This document shows, one piece after another, positions 8,714-18,251 of a stretch of 64,000 bases of DNA. The notes below the pieces were generated by a model. The model saw only the letters and a program-made list of their open reading frames with translations, ran no database searches and was not told the DNA's origin. A program made the position numbers and the translations under genes. Each line of letters begins with the position of its first letter. Positions within the stretch are counted from its first letter, which is position 1. The stretch is from the NCBI GenBank assembly GCA_017427065.1, contig JAFRTL010000016.1:186001-250000 (forward strand), in the 5' to 3' direction. This DNA comes from Bacteroidaceae bacterium (GTDB taxonomy: Bacteria; Bacteroidota; Bacteroidia; Bacteroidales; Bacteroidaceae).

Positions 8714-10090
8714 ATGAAAATAAGAGTATTATTGATGACGACTTTTGCTGCCCTGCTCACAGCATGTGGCACTCAGCAGCAGAAAGACGTGAACCCTGTA
8801 CTTACCGTGGAAGGTGGACAGATTCAGGGTGTACTGACCGACTCTACACAGGTCATGGTGTATAAAGGCATTCCTTATGCCGCTCCTCCTGTAGGTGATC
8901 TCCGTTGGAAGAAACCACAGCCTGTAGTCGCTTGGGAAGGCGTGAAGGTGATGGATACGTTCAGCGCTGCCTCCCTGCAGGCTGCACATAGGGCAGGGGA
9001 GTTCTACACTGAGGAATTCTACTTTGGTGGCGATCCTGAGTTCAGTGAAGATTGCCTTTACCTGAATGTTTGGGCTCCTGCTGGTACGTTGGGAGATACG
9101 AATGCTAAACTGCCTGTAGCTATGTGGGTGCATGGCGGTGCTTATTCTGCTGGTTGGGGCCATGAGATCACCATGGACGGTGATGCTTGGGCACAGCGTG
9201 GCGTGATTTTGGTGACTATCAACTACCGTCTCGGCATGATGGGTTTCCTGTCTCATCCGTTGCTTTCGGCTGAGAGCGATGGCACCTCAGGCAATTATGG
9301 CACTTACGACCAAGTGGCTGCCTTGAAGTGGGTGAAGAATAATATCGCACAGTTTGGTGGCGATCCTAACAATATCATGATATTCGGTCAGAGCGCTGGT
9401 GCAGCCAGCATCAAGAACTTGGTGGCTTCTCCTTTGTCCAAAGATTTGGTGGCAAAGGCTGTTGTCCAGAGCATTGGCGGACTGGGTGAATTGATTCCTG
9501 GTCCTCCTGCAGAGGTGGCTGAGGCTCAAGGCAAGGCAATGATGGATGCTGGTGGTTTCACTACCTTGGAACAGATGCGTGCGGCCACTCCAACACAACT
9601 GGCTGAGGCTCAACAGAAATACCTGCAAGAGTCGGGTGGAGGATTCTTGATGATGACTCCTCACATCGATGGAAAGTTGCTTCCGAAGTCTTTCACAGAC
9701 GCTGCGATGGCAGGTGAAATCGCTGATGTGCCATATATGTTCGGTTCTACCCTCGATGATATGATGCCAACGATGGGAGAGGGCATTCAAGCCTTGGCTG
9801 AGTTGCGTGAGACACAGAGCAACAAACCGCTCTATGCCTATCGCTTCGACCGTCGCTTACCTGGTGAACCTAACACCGCTTACCATTCTTCAGAGCTCTG
9901 GTTTGTGTTCAAGACCTTGAAGAACAGTCGTCGTCCATTTACTGCAGCCGACTATGCGTTGAGCGATGAGATCGTGGACTATTGGACCAACTTTGCGAAG
10001 TACGGCAATCCGAATGGCGCACAAGGCAACGAACCTTGGCATGCTGCTACCAAGGCCGATCCATTTGTGATGCATCTGGATGTGAAATAA
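8714..10090 (+). CDS. Type-B carboxylesterase-family lipoprotein
   Basis: 458-residue serine esterase of the alpha/beta-hydrolase COesterase family with a lipoprotein signal (LLTAC, Cys18), so it acts in the periplasm or at the surface. Family landmarks are the N-terminal VYKGIPYAAPPVGDLRW, SEDCLYLNVW, the oxyanion HGGA at 140-143, and the nucleophile elbow FGQSAG with Ser227. The catalytic His is probably in AYHSSELWF near residue 395, and the acidic residue is probably in the FGSTLDD stretch. It is shorter than many family members (500-550), mainly in the region before the His. Natural substrates are probably acetyl or feruloyl esters on polysaccharides, but this cannot be told from sequence. 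Its stop abuts the stop of the convergent symporter gene. Confidence 0.9.
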   Translation: MKIRVLLMTTFAALLTACGTQQQKDVNPVLTVEGGQIQGVLTDSTQVMVYKGIPYAAPPVGDLRWKKPQPVVAWEGVKVMDTFSAASLQAAHRAGEFYTEEFYFGGDPEFSEDCLYLNVWAPAGTLGDTNAKLPVAMWVHGGAYSAGWGHEITMDGDAWAQRGVILVTINYRLGMMGFLSHPLLSAESDGTSGNYGTYDQVAALKWVKNNIAQFGGDPNNIMIFGQSAGAASIKNLVASPLSKDLVAKAVVQSIGGLGELIPGPPAEVAEAQGKAMMDAGGFTTLEQMRAATPTQLAEAQQKYLQESGGGFLMMTPHIDGKLLPKSFTDAAMAGEIADVPYMFGSTLDDMMPTMGEGIQALAELRETQSNKPLYAYRFDRRLPGEPNTAYHSSELWFVFKTLKNSRRPFTAADYALSDEIVDYWTNFAKYGNPNGAQGNEPWHAATKADPFVMHLDVK

Positions 10091-11497
10091 TTACCAACAT
10101 TCCAGTCGGTCGGCGATGTCCGGCATAGAAGATTTAGAGAAGGTAGGGTCTTTGATGCCCTGCCTTTTCTGTTTCCGGTAGTCGTCCAGGAGGAATAGGG
10201 CTTGACGGGAGAGCTGTACGATGGCTATCAGGTTGCACAATGTCAGACAGGCCATGGTCACATCGGCAAAGCTCCAAGCCAGGTCCAGTGTCATCAGCGA
10301 ACCTAAAAGCACCATACCACCTACCAGCAGTCGGTATCCATAGAGTACCCATCGTTTGGGAGTGATGAAACGGATGTTCGATTCCCCATAGTAATAGTTC
10401 CCTATAATGCTGGAGAAAGCAAAGAGTAGGATAGTGAGCGCCACCACGGCATTACCTATCGGACCAATCTGACTAGTAATGGCCGACTGAGTGAGTTGGA
10501 TACCCGTTTCTCCACTATCGAGAGGTACCCCACTGGCAAGGATGATAAAGGCTGTGCACGAGCAAACCAACAAGGTATCAGTAAACACGCCTAGTGCTTG
10601 AATTAAACCTTGTTTCACAGGGTGGGTGACATGGGCGGTAGCGGCAGCATTAGGGGTAGAACCTTCACCTGCTTCATTGCTGAACAGCCCGCGTTTGATA
10701 CCCTGTACCACAGCAGCTCCAAGTCCACCACCTAAGGCTTGCTCCCATCCGAAAGCACTCTTCACGATACTGACCAACACCTCAGGAATACGAGGCAGAT
10801 TGAAGAGGATAATCCCTGTGGCGATCAGGAAATAAGCGATGGCCATCACTGGTACAATGGTCGAACTGACCTTTGCGATGCGGTGTATGCCACCGAAGAT
10901 AATAATTAGTGTGAAGACTGTCAGTATGACTCCCATCCACAGGGTGTCGATACCAAAGGCCTTGTCCCAAGCCGCACAGATGGTATTGCTCTGTACCGAG
11001 TTATAGGCAAAACCAAAGGTAATGCTGATCAGGATGGCAAAGAGCACTCCCATCCACCGCCGATTGAGGCCATACTGCATATAGTAGGCGGGACCACCGA
11101 TGAAAGCCTCTTTCCCCTTTCGCTTATAAAGTTGAGCTAAAGTGCTCTCGATAAAACCTGTCGCAGAACCCAGTAAGGCGATGAGCCACATCCAGAACAC
11201 CGCTCCCGGACCACCCACGGTAATGGCCGTAGCTACACCCGCCATATTCCCTGTACCGATACGGGCAGCCAGTGAAACCATGAATGCTTGGAATGAGGAG
11301 ATATGCTTCCCTCGATTACCATCACTCTTAGGTACTGCTTCGCCCACCAGTCGGAACATCTCTCCGATCATGCGAAACTGCACGAAACGGCTTTTCACCG
11401 TAAAGTAGAGCGCACACCCAACAAGCAACAAAATGAGCACATACGTCCAGAGAACGTCATTGATTTGGTCCAATATGCTGAAATCCAATTGCATCAT
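10091..11497 (-). CDS. AGCS-family sodium:alanine/glycine symporter
   Basis: 468-residue inner-membrane Na+-coupled amino-acid carrier with about ten hydrophobic segments. The family signature GGPGAVFWMWLIALLG is present near residue 90, followed by ESTLAQLYKRKG, GGPAYYMQYG and NEAGEGSTPNAAATAH. Length fits AlsT/AgcS proteins (450-490). Its stop codon lies directly next to the stop of the convergent esterase gene with no spacer, so the two 3' ends must overlap as transcripts. MMQLDF allows either of two adjacent starts. Substrate (alanine, glycine or glutamine) is not determined. Confidence 0.93.
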   Translation of the reverse strand: MMQLDFSILDQINDVLWTYVLILLLVGCALYFTVKSRFVQFRMIGEMFRLVGEAVPKSDGNRGKHISSFQAFMVSLAARIGTGNMAGVATAITVGGPGAVFWMWLIALLGSATGFIESTLAQLYKRKGKEAFIGGPAYYMQYGLNRRWMGVLFAILISITFGFAYNSVQSNTICAAWDKAFGIDTLWMGVILTVFTLIIIFGGIHRIAKVSSTIVPVMAIAYFLIATGIILFNLPRIPEVLVSIVKSAFGWEQALGGGLGAAVVQGIKRGLFSNEAGEGSTPNAAATAHVTHPVKQGLIQALGVFTDTLLVCSCTAFIILASGVPLDSGETGIQLTQSAITSQIGPIGNAVVALTILLFAFSSIIGNYYYGESNIRFITPKRWVLYGYRLLVGGMVLLGSLMTLDLAWSFADVTMACLTLCNLIAIVQLSRQALFLLDDYRKQKRQGIKDPTFSKSSMPDIADRLECW

Positions 11498-11888
11498 ATT
11501 CTTATATTTGTCTGCGAAAATACGAATTATTTAAGATAAAAACCGAGGCGGCAGTAAAGAGTAATTGTTAATAAATATTAAATAGATGCATTTATGACTG
11601 CAAAATAGCTATCGGTATGGTAAAAGTTATTAATTTTGTGACGTAATTGTGTTTCATATAAGGAATATAAAACAACTCTCCTAATAAGGTAATATAATTA
11701 CAACGTTAAAAGACATCTTCTGTACCTTTATTATATATATTAATAGGGCATGCGAAGGATAAATGTTTGAAGTGTTTAAAGAATGGCAATTATTTCAAAG
11801 GTCTTTAACGGGAAATTTCTAAGTTTTTGTGGTTCAATGTTTTATGAAACGTTGAAGAGGGAAAGGAATGTACTTAGTTGAAAATTGA
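11498..11888. other. 391-bp intergenic region ahead of the exopolysaccharide locus
   Basis: AT-rich gap between the divergent symporter gene and the first locus gene. Possible -7 boxes for the plus strand are TAATTTTG (11632-11639) and TACCTTTA (11723-11730); neither has a good -33 partner. Two tiny open frames, 19 codons at 11763 and 14 codons at 11837, precede the dehydratase start; neither looks like a known leader peptide. No UpxY-type antiterminator gene, invertible-promoter repeats or terminator was recognised. It probably contains the promoter and a long leader for the locus. Confidence 0.5.
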
Positions 11889-13799
11889 ATGTCTTTATTT
11901 CGAGTAATATATAAGCGCATTAATCATTTTAGCCGTTATATAGTTTGGGCTGTGGATTGCTTTTTTTCTGTCATCGCGACACTGTTAAGCTATCTATTCT
12001 CCAACTATCTCGTAGAGATTGATGTAGTTCCAGGCTTCATTTGGATGATGCTATTAGCTTCAACTATTATCTCATTCTTTTGGACTTGGGTATTTAAGAC
12101 ATATGACGGAATCATCCGTCACGCCACTATCACTGATATGCATCGCATCATATTTGCGATGGCTTTGAAATCACTGACATTGTGGGCGTTATCTTTCTTC
12201 GTTTACGAATATGTAGGACGTTTTGTCTGGAGTATTGTTATTGCTGATTTCATCCTCTCTATCTTCTTCTTGATAGCTTTGAGGGTCTTTTTGGTAAGTT
12301 TTTACTATTATGTCACGAATGCGAATAATTCCAACCGACAGAATGTATTGATTTATGGAACTTCAGATGCAGCGATTAGCTTAGCAGGATTCCTTCGTAA
12401 GAATAAGACTTATCATGTCGTCGGTTTCATAACGGATGATATCAATAAGAAAAGTTACCGTTTGGTGGGGCACCGCATTTATTATGTTAACAACCCTGAA
12501 GATTTTGGCGAAATCGTTGATAAGCATCATGTAAAGAGTCTTTTATTTGTCAACAATTCAGATTTGCATAAGGACAATCCTTTAGTAGGATATGGCTTGA
12601 AGAACAATGTCAGCTTGCGCATCGCACCTATGGCTGTCGTTTCTTCCGATGCTCCCAAGATGCAGTTGCGTAACGTGCAGATCGAAGATCTTCTTGGTAG
12701 AAACGAGATAGACATTGATTTCAGTAAGATACAGAGTGATTTTAAGGATAAGGTAGTACTGGTGACAGGCGCTGCAGGCAGTATTGGCAGCGAGATCTGT
12801 CGACAGCTTTGCAGATGTGACTTGAAGCAGTTGGTGCTGGTCGATTTTTCGGAGTCTGCTACCTACGATATAGATTTAGAATTAAGAAAGAATTATCCAG
12901 ATAGAAACTTCGTATCCATCATAGCCGATGTGAGGAACGCGCTCCGCATGGAGCACATCTTTTCCGACTATCGTCCCGACATCCTGTTCCACGCGGCTGC
13001 TTATAAACATGTCCCTCTTATGGAGGAGTATCCTTGTGAGGCCGTTTTGGACAATGTGGGAGGTACACGTACAGTGGCAGATTTGGCGGTTAAGTATGGA
13101 GTCGATAAGTTCGTGATGGTTTCTACCGATAAGGCTGTACGTCCCAGCAGCGTGATGGGAGCCACGAAGCGATTGGCAGAAATCTATGTACAGAGTTTAG
13201 GAGAAGCGATCAAGGAAGGAAAAGTTAGTGGAAAGACCACGTTTGTGACCACCCGTTTTGGGAATGTCTTGGGAAGCAATGGCAGTGTGATACCTCTCTT
13301 CCGTAAACAGATCCTGGATGGTGGTCCGGTGACCGTGACAGATCCAGAGATCATCCGCTACTTCATGACCATTCCAGAAGCTTGTCGCTTGGTTTTGGAA
13401 GCAGCGCATATCGGTGAAGGCAACGACATTTACATCTTTGATATGGGCGATCCTGTTAAGATTGCCGACTTAGCTACCCGTATGATCGAATTGAGTGGCC
13501 TGCGTCCAGGTGAAGACATTGAGATCGTTTATACAGGACTTCGTCCAGGTGAAAAGTTGTACGAAGAACTATTATATAAGAAAGAAAATACCATTCCTAC
13601 GGATAATGCAAAGATCTTCTGCGCAGAAACACTGCGACATGATTACCAGAAGGTGCTTGGAATATACGAGGAATTGCTGAGTTTAGCGAAAAATGAATGC
13701 AAGTCAGAAACCGTGCTCAAGATGAAGGAAATCCTTTCCGACTTCAAGAGCATGAATTCTGAGTTTGCTGAATTAGATAACGAGAGAAATAATAAATAA
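11889..13799 (+). CDS. Membrane NDP-sugar 4,6-dehydratase, PglF/WbpM/CapD type
   Basis: 636-residue inner-membrane enzyme expected to convert UDP-GlcNAc to UDP-2-acetamido-2,6-dideoxy-4-keto-hexose, the first step to a diamino-dideoxy sugar. Four N-terminal hydrophobic segments (about 15-38, 48-67, 82-104, 111-133) precede a CoA-binding-like Rossmann domain (about 150-250). The catalytic domain starts with TGAAGSIG (293-300). The active site shows STDKA (412-416) and SVMGATKR with Met423 and Lys427: the Met replaces the SDR Tyr, as is normal for this subfamily. It is the first gene of the locus. The DegT aminotransferase at 16225 would use its 4-keto product. Confidence 0.93.
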   Translation: MSLFRVIYKRINHFSRYIVWAVDCFFSVIATLLSYLFSNYLVEIDVVPGFIWMMLLASTIISFFWTWVFKTYDGIIRHATITDMHRIIFAMALKSLTLWALSFFVYEYVGRFVWSIVIADFILSIFFLIALRVFLVSFYYYVTNANNSNRQNVLIYGTSDAAISLAGFLRKNKTYHVVGFITDDINKKSYRLVGHRIYYVNNPEDFGEIVDKHHVKSLLFVNNSDLHKDNPLVGYGLKNNVSLRIAPMAVVSSDAPKMQLRNVQIEDLLGRNEIDIDFSKIQSDFKDKVVLVTGAAGSIGSEICRQLCRCDLKQLVLVDFSESATYDIDLELRKNYPDRNFVSIIADVRNALRMEHIFSDYRPDILFHAAAYKHVPLMEEYPCEAVLDNVGGTRTVADLAVKYGVDKFVMVSTDKAVRPSSVMGATKRLAEIYVQSLGEAIKEGKVSGKTTFVTTRFGNVLGSNGSVIPLFRKQILDGGPVTVTDPEIIRYFMTIPEACRLVLEAAHIGEGNDIYIFDMGDPVKIADLATRMIELSGLRPGEDIEIVYTGLRPGEKLYEELLYKKENTIPTDNAKIFCAETLRHDYQKVLGIYEELLSLAKNECKSETVLKMKEILSDFKSMNSEFAELDNERNNK

Positions 13800-13829
13800 C
13801 TGTAGTATTAATTTTTAAACAAAAATCGC

Positions 13830-14993
13830 ATGAGAAAAATTGTTTTCTTCTTAATGCTTTTGATGTTGTCCATGCGAATGGGTTATGCTCAGGATGTGAA
13901 TACAACTTCGAACTATAGCTCGAGGTTCGTTTACTGGGAAGATCCTACCGACGACAACAGCAAAGTGATGAAAAAGTCCTTGTTCAAGGACAATTGGTTC
14001 ATTGGTTTCCATCTAGGTGGAGTGTACAACTACGGCAGCTATTACAAGCATGCTAATGTGCTCCGTTCCCTCCGTCCTGCAGGCGGTATCTCATTGGGCA
14101 AGTGGCTGAGCCCTTATTTTGCTATGCGTGCTCAGGTTACTTTGGCAGGCAATCGCGGTACTACCGCACTCCACACACATCCTACTTGGATGGCAGGAGC
14201 AGCTTATGGTGATGCTTTGTTCAACCTTACCAATTTGCTGGGTGGTTTCAAGGAAGCACGTAAGTTCAACCTGAACGCTATTTTGGGTATCGGTGGTGAA
14301 CGTACTTTCAACTACGAAGATCTTCCTGCAAGTACAAGTCACAAGAGCATCAATATTCGTGACTGGTATCTCGCTGGTCGCGTAGGTTTGCAGGCTCTGT
14401 TCCGCATCAGCGAAGTTTGGGACTTCTCTCTCGAGGCTACCAACAGCTGGTTGAACAATGCTTACGATGGTACTTTTGGAACCAACACTGTTGATCCACA
14501 CGTGACCGCTTTGGCAGGTTTCGTTTATCGTTTCAAGAATCATGATGGCAGTCATGACTTCTCTTATGCTATGCGCGACTCCGAGCGTTTCTCTCTGATG
14601 AACGAGGAAATCAACCGTCTGCGCCAGAAGGCTATCGACGACAAGGCTTGGGCCGAGGCTCATCCTGAAGTTACAGTGGTGAACAGCCAGCAGGTGAACA
14701 CCTTGATCTCATTCGTTGATGGTTCTGCTGAGATCGATGAACTGCAGCAAGTGAATGTTTACACCACCGCTGAGGCTCTGAAGCGCGTTAGCGATGCTGA
14801 CCTTTACATCACTGTTCTGGGTCATCAGTCTAACGATGCTAACCTCTTTATGCAGCGTGCTAACAGCATCCGTACTTCTTTGATGAACGACTATGGCATT
14901 GCTGCTGGTCGTATCTATATGGAGAAAGATCCTGCTGTGGTAGAGGCTTTGGATAAGACGCGTAACTGCGTGATTATGTATATCAACGAATAA
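13830..14993 (+). CDS. OmpA-like outer-membrane protein with degenerate C-terminal domain
   Basis: 387 residues with a signal peptide (cleavage probably after GYAQ). An N-terminal region of about 200 residues has alternating aromatic strands, consistent with an outer-membrane beta-barrel. A C-terminal region (about 285-387) can be matched to an OmpA domain by its pattern. It is the paralogue of the next gene, but the peptidoglycan-binding region is eroded: where the partner has GYAD, this protein has GHQS, losing the Asp known to contact diaminopimelate in E. coli OmpA. The QRA segment with the conserved Arg is still recognisable. Anchoring to peptidoglycan is therefore doubtful. It may form a pair with the downstream OmpA. 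Confidence 0.8.
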   Translation: MRKIVFFLMLLMLSMRMGYAQDVNTTSNYSSRFVYWEDPTDDNSKVMKKSLFKDNWFIGFHLGGVYNYGSYYKHANVLRSLRPAGGISLGKWLSPYFAMRAQVTLAGNRGTTALHTHPTWMAGAAYGDALFNLTNLLGGFKEARKFNLNAILGIGGERTFNYEDLPASTSHKSINIRDWYLAGRVGLQALFRISEVWDFSLEATNSWLNNAYDGTFGTNTVDPHVTALAGFVYRFKNHDGSHDFSYAMRDSERFSLMNEEINRLRQKAIDDKAWAEAHPEVTVVNSQQVNTLISFVDGSAEIDELQQVNVYTTAEALKRVSDADLYITVLGHQSNDANLFMQRANSIRTSLMNDYGIAAGRIYMEKDPAVVEALDKTRNCVIMYINE

Positions 14994-15016
14994 TAACTTT
15001 AAAAGTAGATAAGACA

Positions 15017-16219
15017 ATGAAAAAGATACTTTCAATATTCGTTTGCATACTTTGCATTTTGCCTTTGTCTGCCCAGACTTATACTTCGTATGAGCAGATA
15101 AATCCTGACACGGTTACAGGTTTGCGTCATTATAAAGGTGGTGACAATTGGTTCATCTCACTTCAGGGTGGTGCCAACATGTCTATGTCAGAGAATGTTC
15201 GTCCAAGAGATTGGAAGGACGCTATTGGTTGGAGCGGTGCGCTCTCTATTGGTAAGTGGTTCAGCCCTCAGGTTGGTGCCCGCATCCAGGGTGGTCTCAT
15301 GTCTCAGCATGGTTTGGCCAATGAAGAGGCTATGAAGGCTTATCCTCAATTATACGGTGACGGTGTGTATGGCTTCAAGAATGTCTTTGGATATTTGGAC
15401 GCTATGTTGAACCTGAACAACATCTTCAGTCAGTATAAGGAAAGCCGCAAGTTCGATGTAATCGGTCTGTTCGGTATTGGTGCAAACCATATCTTCGATT
15501 TGGATAAGGGTACACTGAATCGTTGGGCTTCAGCTCCAGCTCCTTTTAAGGTACATACTAAGAATGGTACCTATCTGGCTGTGCGTGCTGGTTTCCTGTT
15601 CAACTGGCAGATTGCCAAGGCTTGGGATCTCGGTCTGGAACTCACCATGAATGCTACCAACGATAAGTACAATGGCATCGTTTACGATGACAAGTACGAT
15701 GGTTATGTGAATGCACTGTTGGGCTTCACCTATCACTTCAAGGATCACTTCGGCGACCATCGCTTCAAGTATAGAACTTTGAACGACTACGACGAGTGGG
15801 AAGCTTTGAACAATCGTATCAATGCTGCTCGTGCCGAGTTGGATGGCATCAAGCCTGCAAAGAGCACCGTGGCTGTTCAGGAGCGCTTCCTCGACATGAC
15901 CATCTCATTCATCATCGACAAGTCTGATATCACCGACATCCAGAGAAGAAACGTAGAGGCTGTGGCCAACTACCTGAAGTCTCGTGACGATATCAACTTG
16001 GTAGTTACTGGTTACGCCGACGTTCAGACTGCATATCCAGAGTACAACTTGAAGTTGTCACAGCGCCGTGCACAGGCCGTTTACGATATGTTGGTTAACG
16101 AGTTTGGCGTTGATCCTTCTCGTCTGAGCATGGACTACAAGGGTGATACCATCCAGCCTTACCTGCTGAAGAATGAGTGGAACCGTGTAGTAGTATTCCA
16201 GATTGTACCTCGTAATTAA
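15017..16219 (+). CDS. OmpA-family outer-membrane protein
   Basis: 400-residue protein with a signal peptide (ending near LSAQT), a predicted eight-stranded barrel (about 25-245) and a complete C-terminal OmpA domain (about 290-400). The domain shows FIIDKSDI, VTGYAD with the peptidoglycan-contacting Asp, and LSQRRAQAVYDML with the conserved Arg. It is expected to tie the outer membrane to peptidoglycan. It lies 23 bp after its paralogue and 5 bp before the aminotransferase, so it is embedded in the polysaccharide operon rather than in a housekeeping context. A structural role near the export complex is possible, but is inference. Confidence 0.88.
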   Translation: MKKILSIFVCILCILPLSAQTYTSYEQINPDTVTGLRHYKGGDNWFISLQGGANMSMSENVRPRDWKDAIGWSGALSIGKWFSPQVGARIQGGLMSQHGLANEEAMKAYPQLYGDGVYGFKNVFGYLDAMLNLNNIFSQYKESRKFDVIGLFGIGANHIFDLDKGTLNRWASAPAPFKVHTKNGTYLAVRAGFLFNWQIAKAWDLGLELTMNATNDKYNGIVYDDKYDGYVNALLGFTYHFKDHFGDHRFKYRTLNDYDEWEALNNRINAARAELDGIKPAKSTVAVQERFLDMTISFIIDKSDITDIQRRNVEAVANYLKSRDDINLVVTGYADVQTAYPEYNLKLSQRRAQAVYDMLVNEFGVDPSRLSMDYKGDTIQPYLLKNEWNRVVVFQIVPRN

Positions 16220-16224
16220 TATTA

Positions 16225-17373
16225 ATGAGTAAAGTTTGGCTATCATTGGCACACATGGGTGGAGCGGAACAACGCTTCATCCATGAAGCCTTTGATACAA
16301 ATTGGGTAGTGCCATTGGGCCCTAACGTCGATGGCTTTGAGAGAGACTTAGAAGACTGGCTTTCCCCTCATGCTGCACAGGGTGATATTTATGTAGTAGC
16401 ACTCAGCGCAGGCACGGCTGCCATTCATTTGGCATTGGTCATGCTGGGCATTGGTCCCGGTGATGAGGTGATTTGTCAGAGTTTTACGTTCTCTGCTTCG
16501 GCCAATCCGATCCGCTACCTTGGCGCGACCCCTGTTTTTGTCGACAGTGAAGAAGGTTCCTGGGACATGGATCCTTCCTTGCTGAAGACAGCCATAGAAG
16601 ATAGAATACAGAAGACGGGAAGAAAGCCTAAGGCGATTATTCCCGTCTATCTTTATGGCAATCCTGCACGAATCGATGAGATCATGCAGATCGCTGCTTC
16701 CTACGACATCCCCGTGGTCGAAGATTCCGCTGAGGCGATGGGCTCCATGTACGACGGGAAGTATTGCGGCACCTTTGGTAAATACGGCATCCTTTCCTTC
16801 AATGGCAACAAGATGATTACCACTAGTGGGGGAGGAGCCTTGATTTGTCATTCCAAGGCAGAGGCCGATCGGGTGAAGTTCTTTGCGACACAGGCACGTG
16901 AGCCCTTCCCTTACTATCAGCACGAGCATATTGGCTACAATTACCGTCTGAGTAATATCAGTGCGGGTATCGGCCGTGGGCAGATGCTTATCCTGGAAGA
17001 GCATATCGCCCACCATCAGCATATACATTATATATATATAGAACAGCTGAAGGACGTCCCGGGCATCACCGTTCATACACCTGTCGTAGGAAAAGAAATC
17101 CAGCCTAATTATTGGCTTTCTACCATTCTGGTAGATCCTGAACTGTATGGACATACGTATCAGGAATTGGCTGCCCTATTAGCCGAACACGAGATTGAAT
17201 CACGACCCTTATGGAAACCCATGCATCTGCAACCTGTCTTCGCTGACGCACCAGCTTATGTTAATGGCGTATCAGAACGCATGTTTGCACAAGGCTTATG
17301 TTTGCCATCTGGACCTATGGTCACAGAGGAGGACGTACAACGCATTGTTTCCATCATCAAAGATTTTAAGTAA
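16225..17373 (+). CDS. DegT/DnrJ/EryC1/StrS-family sugar aminotransferase (PglE-like)
   Basis: 382-residue PLP enzyme that transaminates a nucleotide-linked keto-sugar. Family features are GPNVDGFERDLEDWL near the N-terminus, SAGTAAIHLAL, the PLP-phosphate and ring contacts EDSAEAMGS, and the Schiff-base lysine Lys196 in SFNGNKMITTSGGG, followed by YNYRLSNISAGIGRGQ. Together with the PglF-type dehydratase five genes earlier it would yield a UDP-4-amino-4,6-dideoxy-GlcNAc-type sugar, as in bacillosamine synthesis. A PglD-type acetyltransferase is not evident in the window. It is spaced 5 bp from the preceding OmpA gene and 14 bp from the HprK-like gene. Confidence 0.92.
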   Translation: MSKVWLSLAHMGGAEQRFIHEAFDTNWVVPLGPNVDGFERDLEDWLSPHAAQGDIYVVALSAGTAAIHLALVMLGIGPGDEVICQSFTFSASANPIRYLGATPVFVDSEEGSWDMDPSLLKTAIEDRIQKTGRKPKAIIPVYLYGNPARIDEIMQIAASYDIPVVEDSAEAMGSMYDGKYCGTFGKYGILSFNGNKMITTSGGGALICHSKAEADRVKFFATQAREPFPYYQHEHIGYNYRLSNISAGIGRGQMLILEEHIAHHQHIHYIYIEQLKDVPGITVHTPVVGKEIQPNYWLSTILVDPELYGHTYQELAALLAEHEIESRPLWKPMHLQPVFADAPAYVNGVSERMFAQGLCLPSGPMVTEEDVQRIVSIIKDFK

Positions 17374-17387
17374 GTTAAGCGCATTAT

Positions 17388-18251
17388 ATGAGAATACAGA
17401 TTGCAGGTGTTCTGATGGAACTCCGAGGGATTATACCCGACATGATTCCAGAAAACACCCGTCAATTTGAAACCACCTCCACAGGAGAACCGGAGTTGAT
17501 CTATACATTTCATTTACAAGATGAACTACCGAAACCTGATGAAAGTTGGAGACCTTTATTTCAGAAAGAGTCCATCGCTGTATTTGGCAAGGCCGATTTA
17601 GAACTCCGTTTACTGATTGATCCTAATTATCACGCGCTCTATGGCGTCTATGAGGAAAAAGACAGTCAGCACATCGAAGTCTTTTATGCCAAAGTCAATA
17701 CAGCGTTGTTAAAGATAGATACCATATTTATATCATGCCTTTCATTAGAAAGACATTTTGCAAGGCGCAGCTGCTATATATTGCACTGTGCTTTTTTGTC
17801 GTTTAAAGGAAAGGCTATCTTATTCAGTGGTCCTAGCGGTATAGGGAAGTCCACCCATGCCGATTTGTGGTGTAAGTACATCCCTGATACCCATGTGGTT
17901 AATGGAGACCGTTGCCTGATTACCCGCAATTCTGATGGGTCCTATGAGGCCAATGCATGGCCTGTTTGTGGCTCCAGTCAGATCTGTCACATGGAGCACC
18001 ATCCCATCCATGCCATAGTGTTTATGGGGCAGTCACCCCAGAATCAGGTCCGAGAGCTCAGTCTCATGCAGCGTTTCCAGTTGCTCAACATGCAACTTAT
18101 GGTCAACCATTGGAACGTAGAGGCCACCCGAAGGGCCATGGATTGGATGTTGGCGTTTTGTCAGCAGGTTCCCATCAAGGAATACCACTGCAATATGAAT
18201 CCCGACGCTCCCCTGTTGTTGGGTAAAAGTCTGGGATTTGATTTTGAATAA
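17388..18251 (+). CDS. HprK-like kinase of a peptide-modification type module
   Basis: 287-residue protein whose C-terminal half resembles the P-loop kinase domain of HPr kinase. It has a Walker A GPSGIGKST (148-156), His133 just before it in LHCAF, and an acidic VNGDR (Asp174) where HprK has its second catalytic cluster. The N-terminal 120 residues show no family I recognise. HprK-related kinases occur beside PqqD-like and NTP_transf_5 proteins in RiPP-type clusters, the arrangement seen here. HPr itself is unlikely as substrate. Its TAA is followed immediately by the ATG of the radical SAM gene, so translation is coupled. The substrate is unknown. Confidence 0.8.
   Translation: MRIQIAGVLMELRGIIPDMIPENTRQFETTSTGEPELIYTFHLQDELPKPDESWRPLFQKESIAVFGKADLELRLLIDPNYHALYGVYEEKDSQHIEVFYAKVNTALLKIDTIFISCLSLERHFARRSCYILHCAFLSFKGKAILFSGPSGIGKSTHADLWCKYIPDTHVVNGDRCLITRNSDGSYEANAWPVCGSSQICHMEHHPIHAIVFMGQSPQNQVRELSLMQRFQLLNMQLMVNHWNVEATRRAMDWMLAFCQQVPIKEYHCNMNPDAPLLLGKSLGFDFE

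Noticed and set aside
11763..11822. 19-codon frame before the first locus gene considered as precursor for the radical SAM module
   Set aside because: It is 5.6 kb away, has no leader/core layout and no Cys/Gly/Ser/Thr-rich core; chance is more likely. Kept only as a leader-region note.
11889..13799. Met423 in place of the active-site Tyr considered as an inactivating change
   Set aside because: SMGATK is the normal motif of the PglF/WbpM/CapD subfamily.
16348..17154. 268-codon minus-strand frame inside the aminotransferase gene
   Set aside because: Long but fully antisense to a conserved PLP enzyme; the translated product shows no domain pattern or signal.
17195..17470. Alternate-frame 91-codon ORF spanning the aminotransferase/HprK-like junction, considered as a RiPP precursor
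   Set aside because: It is almost entirely inside two conserved genes in another frame, and it lacks any leader-like or core-like organisation.
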